From the NCBI RefSeq assembly GCF_016807185.1, contig NZ_JAEVYN010000008.1:1-41490 (forward strand): a stretch of 41,490 nt of DNA. The letters run 5' to 3'. A model generated the notes under the pieces. That model had not been told where the DNA came from. It made no database searches and worked only from the letters and a program-made list of their open reading frames with translations. This document shows positions 1 through 6,755 of this stretch, piece by piece (within the stretch, counting starts at the first letter, position 1; the number at the start of each line of letters is the position of its first letter). The stretch is from Leptolyngbya sp. Cla-17. Lineage in GTDB: Bacteria > Cyanobacteriota > Cyanobacteriia > Leptolyngbyales > Leptolyngbyaceae. The translations under genes were made by a program, and so were the position numbers.

Positions 1-226
1 TATCGAGAAAGCGATCCAGTTTCGCAAAGGTCGGTAAGGGTTTGAAGGGAGGACCATGCTCCAGTTCGATGTCAGGCGCACCCTCGGCAAAGTAATAGAC
101 CTGCTCAAAGCCGATCTCGTTGCGGTAGTAATCCCTCATAGCTTCAGCATCCCGCTTGGCATAGCTAAGGGCTTGCAGATTGTCGTAGTTGTTTATGCCA
201 ATGGCGATCGCCCAGTTCTGTCCCAT
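1..226 (-). CDS. Caspase-like peptidase with COP23 domain, 5' part (joins 40154-41490)
   Basis: This is the first 75 codons of a gene that crosses the circular junction; the rest is 41490 down to 40154. Together they give 1,563 nt, an exact multiple of three, for a 520-residue protein. The start is the ATG whose complement lies at 224-226, followed by MGQNWAIAIGINNYDNLQAL, the usual opening strand of a C14 caspase/metacaspase fold. The upstream sequence is identical to that of the twin gene at 38174, so both should have the same promoter. Catalytic residues and C-terminal domains are described in the 40154-41490 entry. No clear Shine-Dalgarno sequence is visible. Confidence 0.88.
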   Translation of the reverse strand, partial: MGQNWAIAIGINNYDNLQALSYAKRDAEAMRDYYRNEIGFEQVYYFAEGAPDIELEHGPPFKPLPTFAKLDRFLD

Positions 227-423
227 GCCCCATGCCTGACTTTTTTCTTCCCACTACAAGGTAAGCGCTTGGTTAGTCCAGAGGCAAGCGCTTGTCGGGT
301 AGGAGCAGAAGGCGGGTGGGTAGGGAGCTGAGCAAAAAGCTGCGATTACGCGTCGCGTAGGATTAGGGTAGAGAAGCAAGGAAAAGGGTAAAAGGGTTAA
401 GAGCGCAAAGGGCTACAGTTGAG

Positions 424-591
424 TCACGCGGAGGCGCAGACAACACGAAAACCGATGGCGTCGAATCTATTGCCCGGCACCGGCCAGTAGCGCTCGGCAG
501 AACGGCAATTCCTGGGATTGATGTAACCACGCCCCCCGCGCTATAGCCGATACTTGTCATCGCCTCCGGCTATGCGGCTTAGTTATAGCAA
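424..591 (-). pseudogene. FGE-sulfatase domain C-terminal remnant (arm A copy)
   Basis: Mirror copy of 37809-37976. The minus strand reads the typical end of a formylglycine-generating-enzyme/sulfatase-modifying domain: RGG, NPRNCRSA, then IGFRVVCASA and a stop. A TAG interrupts the frame just before RGG and nothing of the domain remains upstream, so it is a relic. It sits about 200 bp upstream of the caspase start in the same orientation. Caspase, TIR and FGE modules are often fused or adjacent in cyanobacteria, so this probably marks the end of a lost upstream gene. Confidence 0.7.
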
Positions 592-595
592 CGGA

Positions 596-637
596 GTTAA
601 GCTCAGCGGAGCAGTCACCCACTCCGCTGAGTTTAAC
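596..637. terminator. Strong dyad next to the inverted-repeat edge
   Basis: CTCAGCGGAG (602-611) pairs perfectly with CTCCGCTGAG (622-631) around a 10-nt loop. GTTAAG/TTTAAC extends the stem to 16 bp with one G-T pair. It starts 4 bp outside the end of the inverted repeat and lies downstream of the replication gene. A terminator for that gene is the simplest reading. There is no long T-run, so a recombination-related palindrome is also possible. Nothing else is recognised in 638-797. Confidence 0.5.
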
Positions 638-797
638 TTAACCCCAACATCCTTTCAATCGGGGTGCTTTTGCTACCTTGACGCATACTCGCTAGGGAAA
701 CCAATGGAATGGAAACCACTGAAGGAACACATCATTACCGCTTTTAAGGGATTGTATTGCTTCATCAATCAACCTGAGCGAATGACGAATTAACCTT

Positions 798-2471
798 CTA
801 CTCAGACCCCTTTGAAGTCTCCTGTATCAAACCAAAAAACACCTCAGCTTCTGCCACCAGAATGGCATCTCCCGACTCCAACCAGTGCCACATCTTGTCC
901 ACATGAGTCACAGAAGCAGTCAATTGCCCCTGCTCCTGTCCATACTGCTGCCAAAGCTCCAATTGAGCCGCTCGTTTATACGCCTGCACCTCCGCCAACG
1001 TCTGCCTGACAAACTCAATCCGCTCCTGTTTCTCTTGAGTATTACTACTTATTGCTTGAGTATTCGAGTCTCTTACACCGCTTAACTCCTTGCCAGATGG
1101 CACATTACTGGACTTTGACACTAATAAGCTTAGACACTTTGGCGCGTCCCCTTCGCGCTCAATGTCTAAACCTGGGGGGTGCGGGGGGGTATCCACAGGT
1201 ATCAAGTATTCGGGATGCCATAAATCCTTATGTCTATAAAGCGTCGCCCCACCAATGCCACTTGCCGTTAAGGCGCTAAACCTCGCTGTCGCTCCCATCG
1301 GTAGGGTATTCGACTCCAGCATGAGCGCGATCGCCCTGCTAATTCGCCCCCGTGCATCCTCTAACTGCTGCTCATGCCAACTTGGAGTCTCCGCTGGCTG
1401 AGAAGACCGATTCGGTTTAGCCCTCCGCCCCTTGTAGGGAAAATAGCGGGTTGTGGTTTCAACCGACTGTGCCCACTCCTCCACCCGCTGCCGAATCTCA
1501 TGCTGATGCTGGCAAAACTCCCGGTAACCCGGTAGCGCCGTTGCAATCTCCACCATCTTTTCCACCAGCGCCCTGCCCTCCAAGCCATGGCCATAGAGAA
1601 CCTTGGCAAAGATGTACGTTCTTAAAGCAATCCGTCCCAAAATCCGATTGGTTTGCCCTAGTCCACTCCAACCCGGTTCAATCTCCGCATTCAGGTCATT
1701 CAAGAACTTGTCCACCTTGCCTGACAAACTAAAGCGCCGCCGTTTTGCCGCCTTGAGCACCTGCCTGATAGCTCTAGACGTGACCGGGTTGCGCCGTAGG
1801 CAAAACCGCCACTGGAGAACAAACTCCGCTGGAGTACTAAAGATCGGTTCCCAATCGGAGTTGAGCAAGTAAGAACCTAACTGCAACGGCAACCGATGCG
1901 CCGCATACAGCGTCGGCTTGCCGTCTACAAATCCGCGATCGTTGGGAAACAGTTCCAGCTGACCGGGAGAGAACACAAAGCCCGCGTTCTCCAATAGGGC
2001 TTGCACCGCTCCCGCGAGTTCATAAGACTTCTGTGCCCGTTCAAATGGAAAATAGAGATGCAGACCGCCACTGTAGGAGCTGGTCACGGCAATGTGGCTG
2101 ACCAGTCCCAGCGGTTCCAGGGCCGCCACCAGACGAGCGATCGCAAACGGGTCACGCCGAGGATGGTAGAGACTGCCGCTGTCAATATCGAACAGTAAGT
2201 AATGGGTTTTCGGTCCAAAGCGCACCCCGTAAAGGTAGCCGCCTTGAAGGATCAAGCGATCTGAGAGCGGATGACGGCTTTCGGTCTGCCACGCTGGCTT
2301 CGCCGTGGGCTGGGGATGCGCTGCCCAGATGTAGTCATGACGATGGGGAAACAGAGCCAGGAAGGTATCTTCCCCTTCCGCTACCGACTGAAACTGAGGA
2401 CTTGGAGCGGAACGTCTGGTTTGGAGCTTAGCTCCAAACCCCTTGAATGAGGGGGCGAGAGGCAGAGTCAT
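798..2471 (-). CDS. Putative plasmid replication protein (AEP primase-like)
   Basis: 557 residues. FDIDSGS (about 94-100) followed by SSYSGGLHLYFPF (about 131-143) matches the DxD and sxH motifs of archaeo-eukaryotic primase/prim-pol catalytic cores, which chelate metal and bind nucleotide. The C-terminal third is charged and helical, with no recognised helicase motif. The start is the ATG at 2471 because GGGAGGAC lies just upstream; a TTG 15 nt earlier would overlap that site. A 30-bp imperfect palindrome lies about 80 bp upstream, a possible operator or origin. It is the only replication-initiator candidate on the molecule. The role as plasmid Rep is inferred from motifs and context; a primase used in another process cannot be excluded. 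Confidence 0.65.
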   Translation of the reverse strand: MTLPLAPSFKGFGAKLQTRRSAPSPQFQSVAEGEDTFLALFPHRHDYIWAAHPQPTAKPAWQTESRHPLSDRLILQGGYLYGVRFGPKTHYLLFDIDSGSLYHPRRDPFAIARLVAALEPLGLVSHIAVTSSYSGGLHLYFPFERAQKSYELAGAVQALLENAGFVFSPGQLELFPNDRGFVDGKPTLYAAHRLPLQLGSYLLNSDWEPIFSTPAEFVLQWRFCLRRNPVTSRAIRQVLKAAKRRRFSLSGKVDKFLNDLNAEIEPGWSGLGQTNRILGRIALRTYIFAKVLYGHGLEGRALVEKMVEIATALPGYREFCQHQHEIRQRVEEWAQSVETTTRYFPYKGRRAKPNRSSQPAETPSWHEQQLEDARGRISRAIALMLESNTLPMGATARFSALTASGIGGATLYRHKDLWHPEYLIPVDTPPHPPGLDIEREGDAPKCLSLLVSKSSNVPSGKELSGVRDSNTQAISSNTQEKQERIEFVRQTLAEVQAYKRAAQLELWQQYGQEQGQLTASVTHVDKMWHWLESGDAILVAEAEVFFGLIQETSKGSE

Positions 2472-2550
2472 GGTCTGTCCTCCCAATAGTCACAAAATCT
2501 TCGATGCATGATCAACTCCCTATGCCTTGTGAACGAACGGCAGATAGGAA

Positions 2551-2622
2551 GCTATGCAAAATTAGTAAAATTCGTCAAAGATGTTGCACCTTTTGACAAA
2601 TTGCTACTAAAATTGGCATAGC
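2551..2622. promoter_or_regulatory. 30-bp imperfect inverted repeat upstream of rep
   Basis: GCTATGC at 2551-2557 is mirrored by GCATAGC at 2616-2622. The inner sequences, AAAATTAGTAAAATT and CAATTTTAGTAGCAATTT on the complement, and GTCAAA/TTTGAC, also pair with a few mismatches, around a GATGTTGCACC centre. A minus-strand promoter reading TTGACG then TAGCTT may lie inside. Position and AT-richness suit a rep operator or part of an origin. The rest of 2487-2785 shows no gene. Confidence 0.5.
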
Positions 2623-2785
2623 AAAGCTGGATGACCTAACGTTTGCTTTTCCACGGCTGTTAGTTAGAGTCTCCGAATCCTATCCAAATTAAATAAAGTC
2701 TTTTCGCCCCTTCTGTTACTAGCAGTGGGGGTTCTGACTTTTTAAAGGGGTTTCTTCTATGTCACGGGCGGACCTCCTGGGGATT

Positions 2786-3097
2786 TCAAACGGGAAAACT
2801 TGTTGGCTCATCTGCGGCTTTGACGGTTGCCAGTGATCTTTGCTGTAGAGAGTCTGTCTGATCTAACCGCAGATCTGGGGAAATGCCGCACTTTTCGAGA
2901 AACTCTTTGGCAAAACGGTCATCGCATCATACTGATTGGGGTATTGCATCATCAGCAAGCATTCCACCTAGGTCAATCAGTTTTAGCCCTGAAACATCTT
3001 CCAGAGAAGAATCGATTTCTTCAAGCTGCTCCCAACTGACGTTGTGAATCACTATTGCTCGCTTCGGTTGGGATGTTTGTAGAACTTGGGTGGTCAT
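2786..3097 (-). pseudogene. Small unknown gene with an in-frame TGA
   Basis: From ATG 3097 the frame encodes 56 residues (MTTQVLQTSQPKRAIVIHNV onward) and meets TGA at 2927-2929. The same frame then stays open for 46 more codons of protein-like sequence (RFAKEFLEKCGISPDLRL and on) to a TGA at 2786. AAGGAG lies about 13 nt before the ATG. The N-terminus faintly resembles that of Uma2-family nucleases (alternating strand, then SWEQLEE), but no active site is visible. It is third in a minus-strand operon after the ribbon-helix-helix and coiled-coil genes. It may be a nonsense-mutated gene, two short genes, or a short 56-residue protein. Confidence 0.5.
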
Positions 3098-3141
3098 CAG
3101 CGATTGCTCTCCTTACTTGCCTTTACTAATGGGCATTTCTA

Positions 3142-3468
3142 TTAGTTTCTGATTGCCAGCCGATCAACAACTTTAATCAGGTTTGCGACGTTTTCAGCTT
3201 GAATTTTTGCCGCTTCATTATGACTTCGGCTCTCTTCAACCAAGCCATCAACAGACCGCTTTTGATCAAGAACCGCACTGGTTAACGCTCCAACCTGTAC
3301 GGCTAAATCATCAATTTTGCTGCCTAGCCTATCGCCCATCTGGTCAATGCGATCGCTTAACTGCTGATTAGATTGCTGCATTGATTCTCGCAGGTCACTA
3401 ATTTGACGACCCTGCATAGAAGTAATGTCAGCCAGCGCTTGAATAGCTCGATTAAGTTCGTTTGCCAT
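3142..3468 (-). CDS. Small coiled-coil protein of unknown function
   Basis: 108 residues, almost entirely helical. Heptad-like hydrophobic spacing runs from about residue 5 to 100 (IQALADI, LRESMQQ, LSDRIDQMGDRLGSKIDDL), as in an extended coiled coil. No catalytic motif, signal peptide or membrane segment is seen. It starts 12 bp after the stop of the ribbon-helix-helix gene, so the two are probably cotranscribed. The intervening bases include a GCGATCGC. Small coiled-coil partners beside ribbon-helix-helix proteins occur in plasmid maintenance operons, but no specific function can be assigned. Confidence 0.7.
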   Translation of the reverse strand: MANELNRAIQALADITSMQGRQISDLRESMQQSNQQLSDRIDQMGDRLGSKIDDLAVQVGALTSAVLDQKRSVDGLVEESRSHNEAAKIQAENVANLIKVVDRLAIRN

Positions 3469-3480
3469 CGCGATCGCTCC

Positions 3481-3687
3481 TTACTTGTCCTTGCTAGCAG
3501 AATCAGAAATCAAGCCTTGTTTGGCTGCGTCAATCACTGCTCTTTCGATAAGAACAGCGACCATCTGCGACATGGAACGCCTTTCAACGTCTGCGAGTGC
3601 TTTCAAGCCTTCTTTAAGGTCTTCTTCGATAAAGGCTGTGATGGTGACCTTTGACATTTCATCATTGCTCAGTTCTGACATCATCAT
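3481..3687 (-). CDS. Ribbon-helix-helix DNA-binding protein (CopG/Arc type)
   Basis: 68 residues. After a short acidic start, KVTITAFIEED gives the DNA-contacting strand. Two helices follow: LKEGLKALADVE and SMSQMVAVLIERAVIDAA. This is the usual ribbon-helix-helix architecture, which binds DNA as a dimer. Family members are antitoxins, copy-number repressors or partition regulators. The next gene downstream does not look like a known toxin, so antitoxin function is not supported. A palindrome and a half-site spaced 21 bp apart lie just upstream and are good candidates for its own operator. Three successive ATG codons begin the frame; GGAAG lies just upstream of the first. Confidence 0.8.
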   Translation of the reverse strand: MMMSELSNDEMSKVTITAFIEEDLKEGLKALADVERRSMSQMVAVLIERAVIDAAKQGLISDSASKDK

Positions 3688-3735
3688 ACGCTTCCAATAA
3701 GAAAAAGGTGAAAACTCTATCGCTTTGAATGGATT

Positions 3736-3773
3736 CTAACAAAAGCTATTGTATTTCTAACAAATCTTGTTAG
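3736..3773. promoter_or_regulatory. Candidate operator between divergent operons
   Basis: CTAACAAATCTTGTTAG (3757-3773) is a perfect palindrome with 7-bp arms. A further CTAACAA lies exactly 21 bp upstream (3736-3742), about two helical turns away. It sits between the minus-strand ribbon-helix-helix operon and the plus-strand 3893-8463 operon. It would suit a dimeric repressor controlling both. Confidence 0.6.
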
Positions 3774-3892
3774 GATGTTGGAACATTCCAGAAACAGCCA
3801 TAGAACGCTCTGAGACGAACATCCCTTAGTTCGCCTTGTTCCGTGCGCGTTCCAGCCGTTTAAACCCAGTCCTCAAGCCGTTCAGGAGCCAC

Positions 3893-4432
3893 ATGAATAC
3901 ATCACTGACCAAATTCTGCAAAGACCATGACTTACCAAAATCCACCGTGCATCGTCGCTGCCAAGAATTGAGAATCGAAACCTCAGATGGGTTAGCCGCT
4001 GACGATTGCGATCGCCTATTACATGAATTCGACATCGCCCCATCCGAACCAGAACCTGTGCCCATCCAGACCACCGTCGAAGTGGGCAACCATCAGATCG
4101 TGCTCTCTACTCCACAGCTCCCTGCTGCATTCAGCCTGGAATCATTGCGTACTGGGAAATCCATCACCTTTGAAGACCCCCTAGCAGTCGCCTCCCAGTT
4201 CATTGAAGTGGCAGATCAAATCTCTGATGCCATGGAAACCGACTTAGATAATCGCAAGGCAAAGTTGAACCAGACTAAGCAAGCCAAAGACGCGATCGCA
4301 GCCAAAGCGATGGCATTGAAGCTGCAACAGCAGCGCTATCAGGAGAAAGCCTATCGAATTGACTCTGAGCAGTCTGACCAGACCGACTCCCTCAAAGAAG
4401 CACTGGAATTGTTGCAAGCCTTGGGGAAGTAA
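3893..4432 (+). CDS. HTH plus coiled-coil plasmid protein, unknown
   Basis: 179 residues from the ATG at 3893, chosen because AGGAG lies 5 nt upstream; the frame is open further upstream without a ribosome site. Residues about 1-45 (SLTKFCKDHDLPKSTVHRRCQEL) form a helix-turn-helix resembling those of plasmid regulators. Residues about 110-175 are a long charged helix rich in Gln and Lys, likely a coiled coil. It is the first gene of the plus-strand operon to 8463. It could be the operon's regulator or a structural adaptor. I do not recognise a named family. Confidence 0.65.
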   Translation: MNTSLTKFCKDHDLPKSTVHRRCQELRIETSDGLAADDCDRLLHEFDIAPSEPEPVPIQTTVEVGNHQIVLSTPQLPAAFSLESLRTGKSITFEDPLAVASQFIEVADQISDAMETDLDNRKAKLNQTKQAKDAIAAKAMALKLQQQRYQEKAYRIDSEQSDQTDSLKEALELLQALGK

Positions 4433-4489
4433 CCGCTTTTCTCTGCTTAGCATTGCTGCTCTTCATCCTTGCTACTCAAAGGAATCCAA

Positions 4490-4660
4490 ATGAAGCGACC
4501 CCAGATCAGACCACCCAAACCCGTGCCGCTGCCTTGCCGTGGGCAATTGCCACTTTTTGATCGCGTGACCACTTTGATTATCGAAACCGACGCAGACCCT
4601 AACTACGAACGAGCCAAACAAATCTTTGCTGAGTTACTGGAAGAAACCTATGGATCTTGA
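4490..4660 (+). CDS. Small unknown protein
   Basis: 56 residues from ATG 4490, preceded by AAAGGAATCC. The N-terminus is basic and proline-rich (MKRPQIRPPKPVPLPCRGQL); the C-terminal part is an acidic helix (NYERAKQIFAELLEETYG). Its stop overlaps the start of the CHAP gene at 4650, so the two are translationally coupled. No motif allows a function; the coupling suggests a role with the CHAP protein. Confidence 0.6.
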   Translation: MKRPQIRPPKPVPLPCRGQLPLFDRVTTLIIETDADPNYERAKQIFAELLEETYGS

Positions 4661-5153
4661 TTTCGCAGTCGCTTTAATGATTGCTGGGTGCATTGCGATC
4701 GCCCATCCCATCCAACCAGAACCATCGCCTAAATTCTGCAACTGTGCTGAATATGTACATCGCAAAAATCCCCAAGTGCCCGATCTGAGCAAGTACACCG
4801 GGGAATTCGCAGATCACATGATCGCCGCTGGCTACCAGCCAGTTTCCCAGCCGGAAGCTGGGGCAGTCGCTCGAATTCCACCGGGCACACCAGGGCGGAC
4901 AGGCAATACCGGGCATGTTGCCATCATTCAATCGGTTGATTTTGATGGAGTGCCCATCATCAACTCTGCCAACTCAGGCGGCAACCAATTTGATGCTGGA
5001 TGCTCCACGTCGCTATTGAGCGCGATGAACGCTATCTCAACGAAGAAGTTACCTACTGGGCAAAAAACTAAGAGAGAGCGATCGCGGAACTTTGGACGGC
5101 AACGCGATCGCCCCCTACAAAAAAGCAAACCCTCACAAGGATTCACCCTATGA
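4650..5153 (+). CDS. Exported CHAP-domain amidase/endopeptidase, possibly frameshifted at the end
   Basis: Starts at the ATG overlapping the previous gene. Residues about 3-22 are a hydrophobic export signal. A CHAP domain follows: FCNCAEYVHRKNP (catalytic Cys), GHVAII (catalytic His) and INSANSGGNQF. CHAP enzymes cut peptidoglycan peptide or amide bonds, and in secretion or transfer operons they open the wall for the apparatus. After about residue 120 the frame turns Arg/Lys-rich and carries a GCGATCGC. The -1 frame reads a more natural ending, IERDERYLNEEVTYWAKN then a stop near 5070, so a one-base loss around 5000 is suspected. The annotated frame ends by overlapping the next ATG (ATGA). 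Confidence 0.75.
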   Translation: MDLDFAVALMIAGCIAIAHPIQPEPSPKFCNCAEYVHRKNPQVPDLSKYTGEFADHMIAAGYQPVSQPEAGAVARIPPGTPGRTGNTGHVAIIQSVDFDGVPIINSANSGGNQFDAGCSTSLLSAMNAISTKKLPTGQKTKRERSRNFGRQRDRPLQKSKPSQGFTL

Positions 5154-5683
5154 AACTACCATTTCGTTACCGTCGCCGCCATCAGGCCACCATCATCAAA
5201 GTTATTTTGGGTGTGGCTCTAGTCGGATGTGCGATCGCCTCCATCCCTGACACTCAACGCAACTTAGAACGACTCAGCCAGGTGCGAGACCGAGCCGCCG
5301 CCATCTCTACCGAACAGGAACTCAAGAAACTAGACGCTGAGAAAGTCGCTGCTGAAGCTAAAACCGCTGATATGCGCCTGATGAAAGGCTGTAGCACTTT
5401 CCTGGTATCTGCCAGCAATGCCACCAAGTTTGGCAACGTTTACCCCGGTGGAAAAGTGGTTAATCCTGCCACAGGCTTAAGCCTCGCACCGGGTTCCGTG
5501 GTCTGTGACAACCAGGGCGGCACCGCCGTGATGGCAGATATAGGCGGCAGCGGTATTGCCATGACCGACATTGCCATTACTCAAGACTTCCAGCTCGTGC
5601 GAAAAGCGATGGACCTGCACGGCATCAACCCGCAAGCAGGCGATGGGCGCGTTGGTGGGGCGAATGCCCGACTTCAACACTAA
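5150..5683 (+). CDS. Membrane-anchored protein of unknown function
   Basis: 177 residues. A basic start (KLPFRYRRRHQ) precedes one hydrophobic segment (about 15-31, IIKVILGVALVGCAIASI) containing a Cys, so it could be a single-pass anchor or a lipoprotein-like signal. A coiled coil follows (about 35-75, LERLSQVRDRAAAISTEQEL). The C-terminal half is a Gly-rich extracytoplasmic domain (VYPGGKVVNPATGLSLAPGS). The start overlaps the previous stop. By position it belongs with the CHAP and ATPase genes in an envelope-associated system. No named family is recognised. Confidence 0.65.
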   Translation: MKLPFRYRRRHQATIIKVILGVALVGCAIASIPDTQRNLERLSQVRDRAAAISTEQELKKLDAEKVAAEAKTADMRLMKGCSTFLVSASNATKFGNVYPGGKVVNPATGLSLAPGSVVCDNQGGTAVMADIGGSGIAMTDIAITQDFQLVRKAMDLHGINPQAGDGRVGGANARLQH

Positions 5684-5714
5684 TGATTCAGCCTAACTAT
5701 GTGGAGAAACCCTC

Positions 5715-6755
5715 ATGACCCAAACCGCCGCCCAGCCTCCCCAGCAGATTGACCCTACTAAACAATATTTGGTATCAGCATCCCACCCAGAGCGGGGTAC
5801 TTTTTGGGCTTACAAAGCCGAAGGAGAGTACGGATGGCTGCAAGCACCTTTTCAAGATCAAAAGCCCTCTTACCTCAGCCTGTCGGATATCCAGGCGATA
5901 TCGGAAGGCGACACCCTTTTCAAGTGGTATCTGACCGACTCTGCAAAAACGAGCTATCCCTATCAACCCGAAAAAGCGCAAACCGAAATTTCTGAAAATA
6001 TGACCCAAACCGCAAACAAATCTAAACGTAAATTCCGCATTCGCCTTGGCAAGAATCAACAGGCTGATGGGAGCAATCCGGAGCAAAAAGAAGAACAGAA
6101 AGAAGGCTGGAGTCCTCTCTTGCTACTCGTTTCTCTATTGCTGGGGTTATTGCTATTAATGGCGATCGCCTGGAACGTGCAGCCGTTTCAAGACTTCATC
6201 GTTTTGCTAGCCAACCGCATCGACTTCACCAATCTGGCTGAATTCCTGTTTGCCTTGCCCGGTATCGGTGCGTTGTTCCAGGCGATCGCCCGGTTCTTTG
6301 CGATCGTGCTGGGAATCCTGCTCTATGCCATTTTTCAAGGCTTAGAACTGGCACCCTATCTGTACAAGCGCAATCCTAAGCGGATGCGGAAAATTATTGA
6401 ACAGTGGTCAGCCTGGGCAAGATACCGCCAAAGCAAAAATGATGGACGGGCAGTAACTAGCCTGAAACGCTCCTATAACAATCACCCGATCCGCACCTAT
6501 CAAACCCTTTGCAGCACTCGAAACATCGTCTATGTCCTGGAATTGGGGATTTGTTTTATCACTCATCCGCCCGTGACTGATGGCAACCTGTTCACCTTCC
6601 TGTGGTATTTGATCACCTTCCAGGTCGGCAAAATCGATTGGATCAACGTTGCCCTGATGTTCTCAGTGCTGTTCCTGGTCGATCGCATCGTGCGAATTGC
6701 CTTATCCATCTACCCTGAAATCTTCCCCAAAAAGGAGGAAGCCACCCATGCATAA
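5715..6755 (+). CDS. Multi-pass membrane protein of unknown function
   Basis: 346 residues. Residues 1-130 are soluble: a small beta-rich domain (YLVSASHPERGTFWAYKAEG), then a basic Lys/Arg tract. Several hydrophobic segments follow, near 133-157, 187-215, 268-283 and 310-335, with a basic cytoplasmic loop between (KRNPKRMRKIIEQW). The last codons overlap the ATPase start by 8 nt, so the two are translationally coupled and probably form one complex at the inner membrane. GGAG lies before the ATG. A VirB6-like or platform role is conceivable but not shown. Confidence 0.65.
   Translation: MTQTAAQPPQQIDPTKQYLVSASHPERGTFWAYKAEGEYGWLQAPFQDQKPSYLSLSDIQAISEGDTLFKWYLTDSAKTSYPYQPEKAQTEISENMTQTANKSKRKFRIRLGKNQQADGSNPEQKEEQKEGWSPLLLLVSLLLGLLLLMAIAWNVQPFQDFIVLLANRIDFTNLAEFLFALPGIGALFQAIARFFAIVLGILLYAIFQGLELAPYLYKRNPKRMRKIIEQWSAWARYRQSKNDGRAVTSLKRSYNNHPIRTYQTLCSTRNIVYVLELGICFITHPPVTDGNLFTFLWYLITFQVGKIDWINVALMFSVLFLVDRIVRIALSIYPEIFPKKEEATHA

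Larger units (their letters stand above)
1..592. repeat. Inverted repeat, left part of arm A (continues at 40728-41490)
   Basis: Base x here is the complement of base 38400-x. The match holds at both edges I checked and across the encoded proteins, and breaks at 593. Because the molecule appears circular, this segment joins 40728-41490 to make one 1,355-bp arm. The other arm is 37808-39162. The arm holds an FGE-domain scrap and the 5' part of a caspase gene. Confidence 0.93.

Noticed and set aside
554..793. Open plus-strand frame of 79 codons
   Set aside because: It starts inside the repeat arm, runs through the 596-637 hairpin, has no ribosome site and no family likeness.
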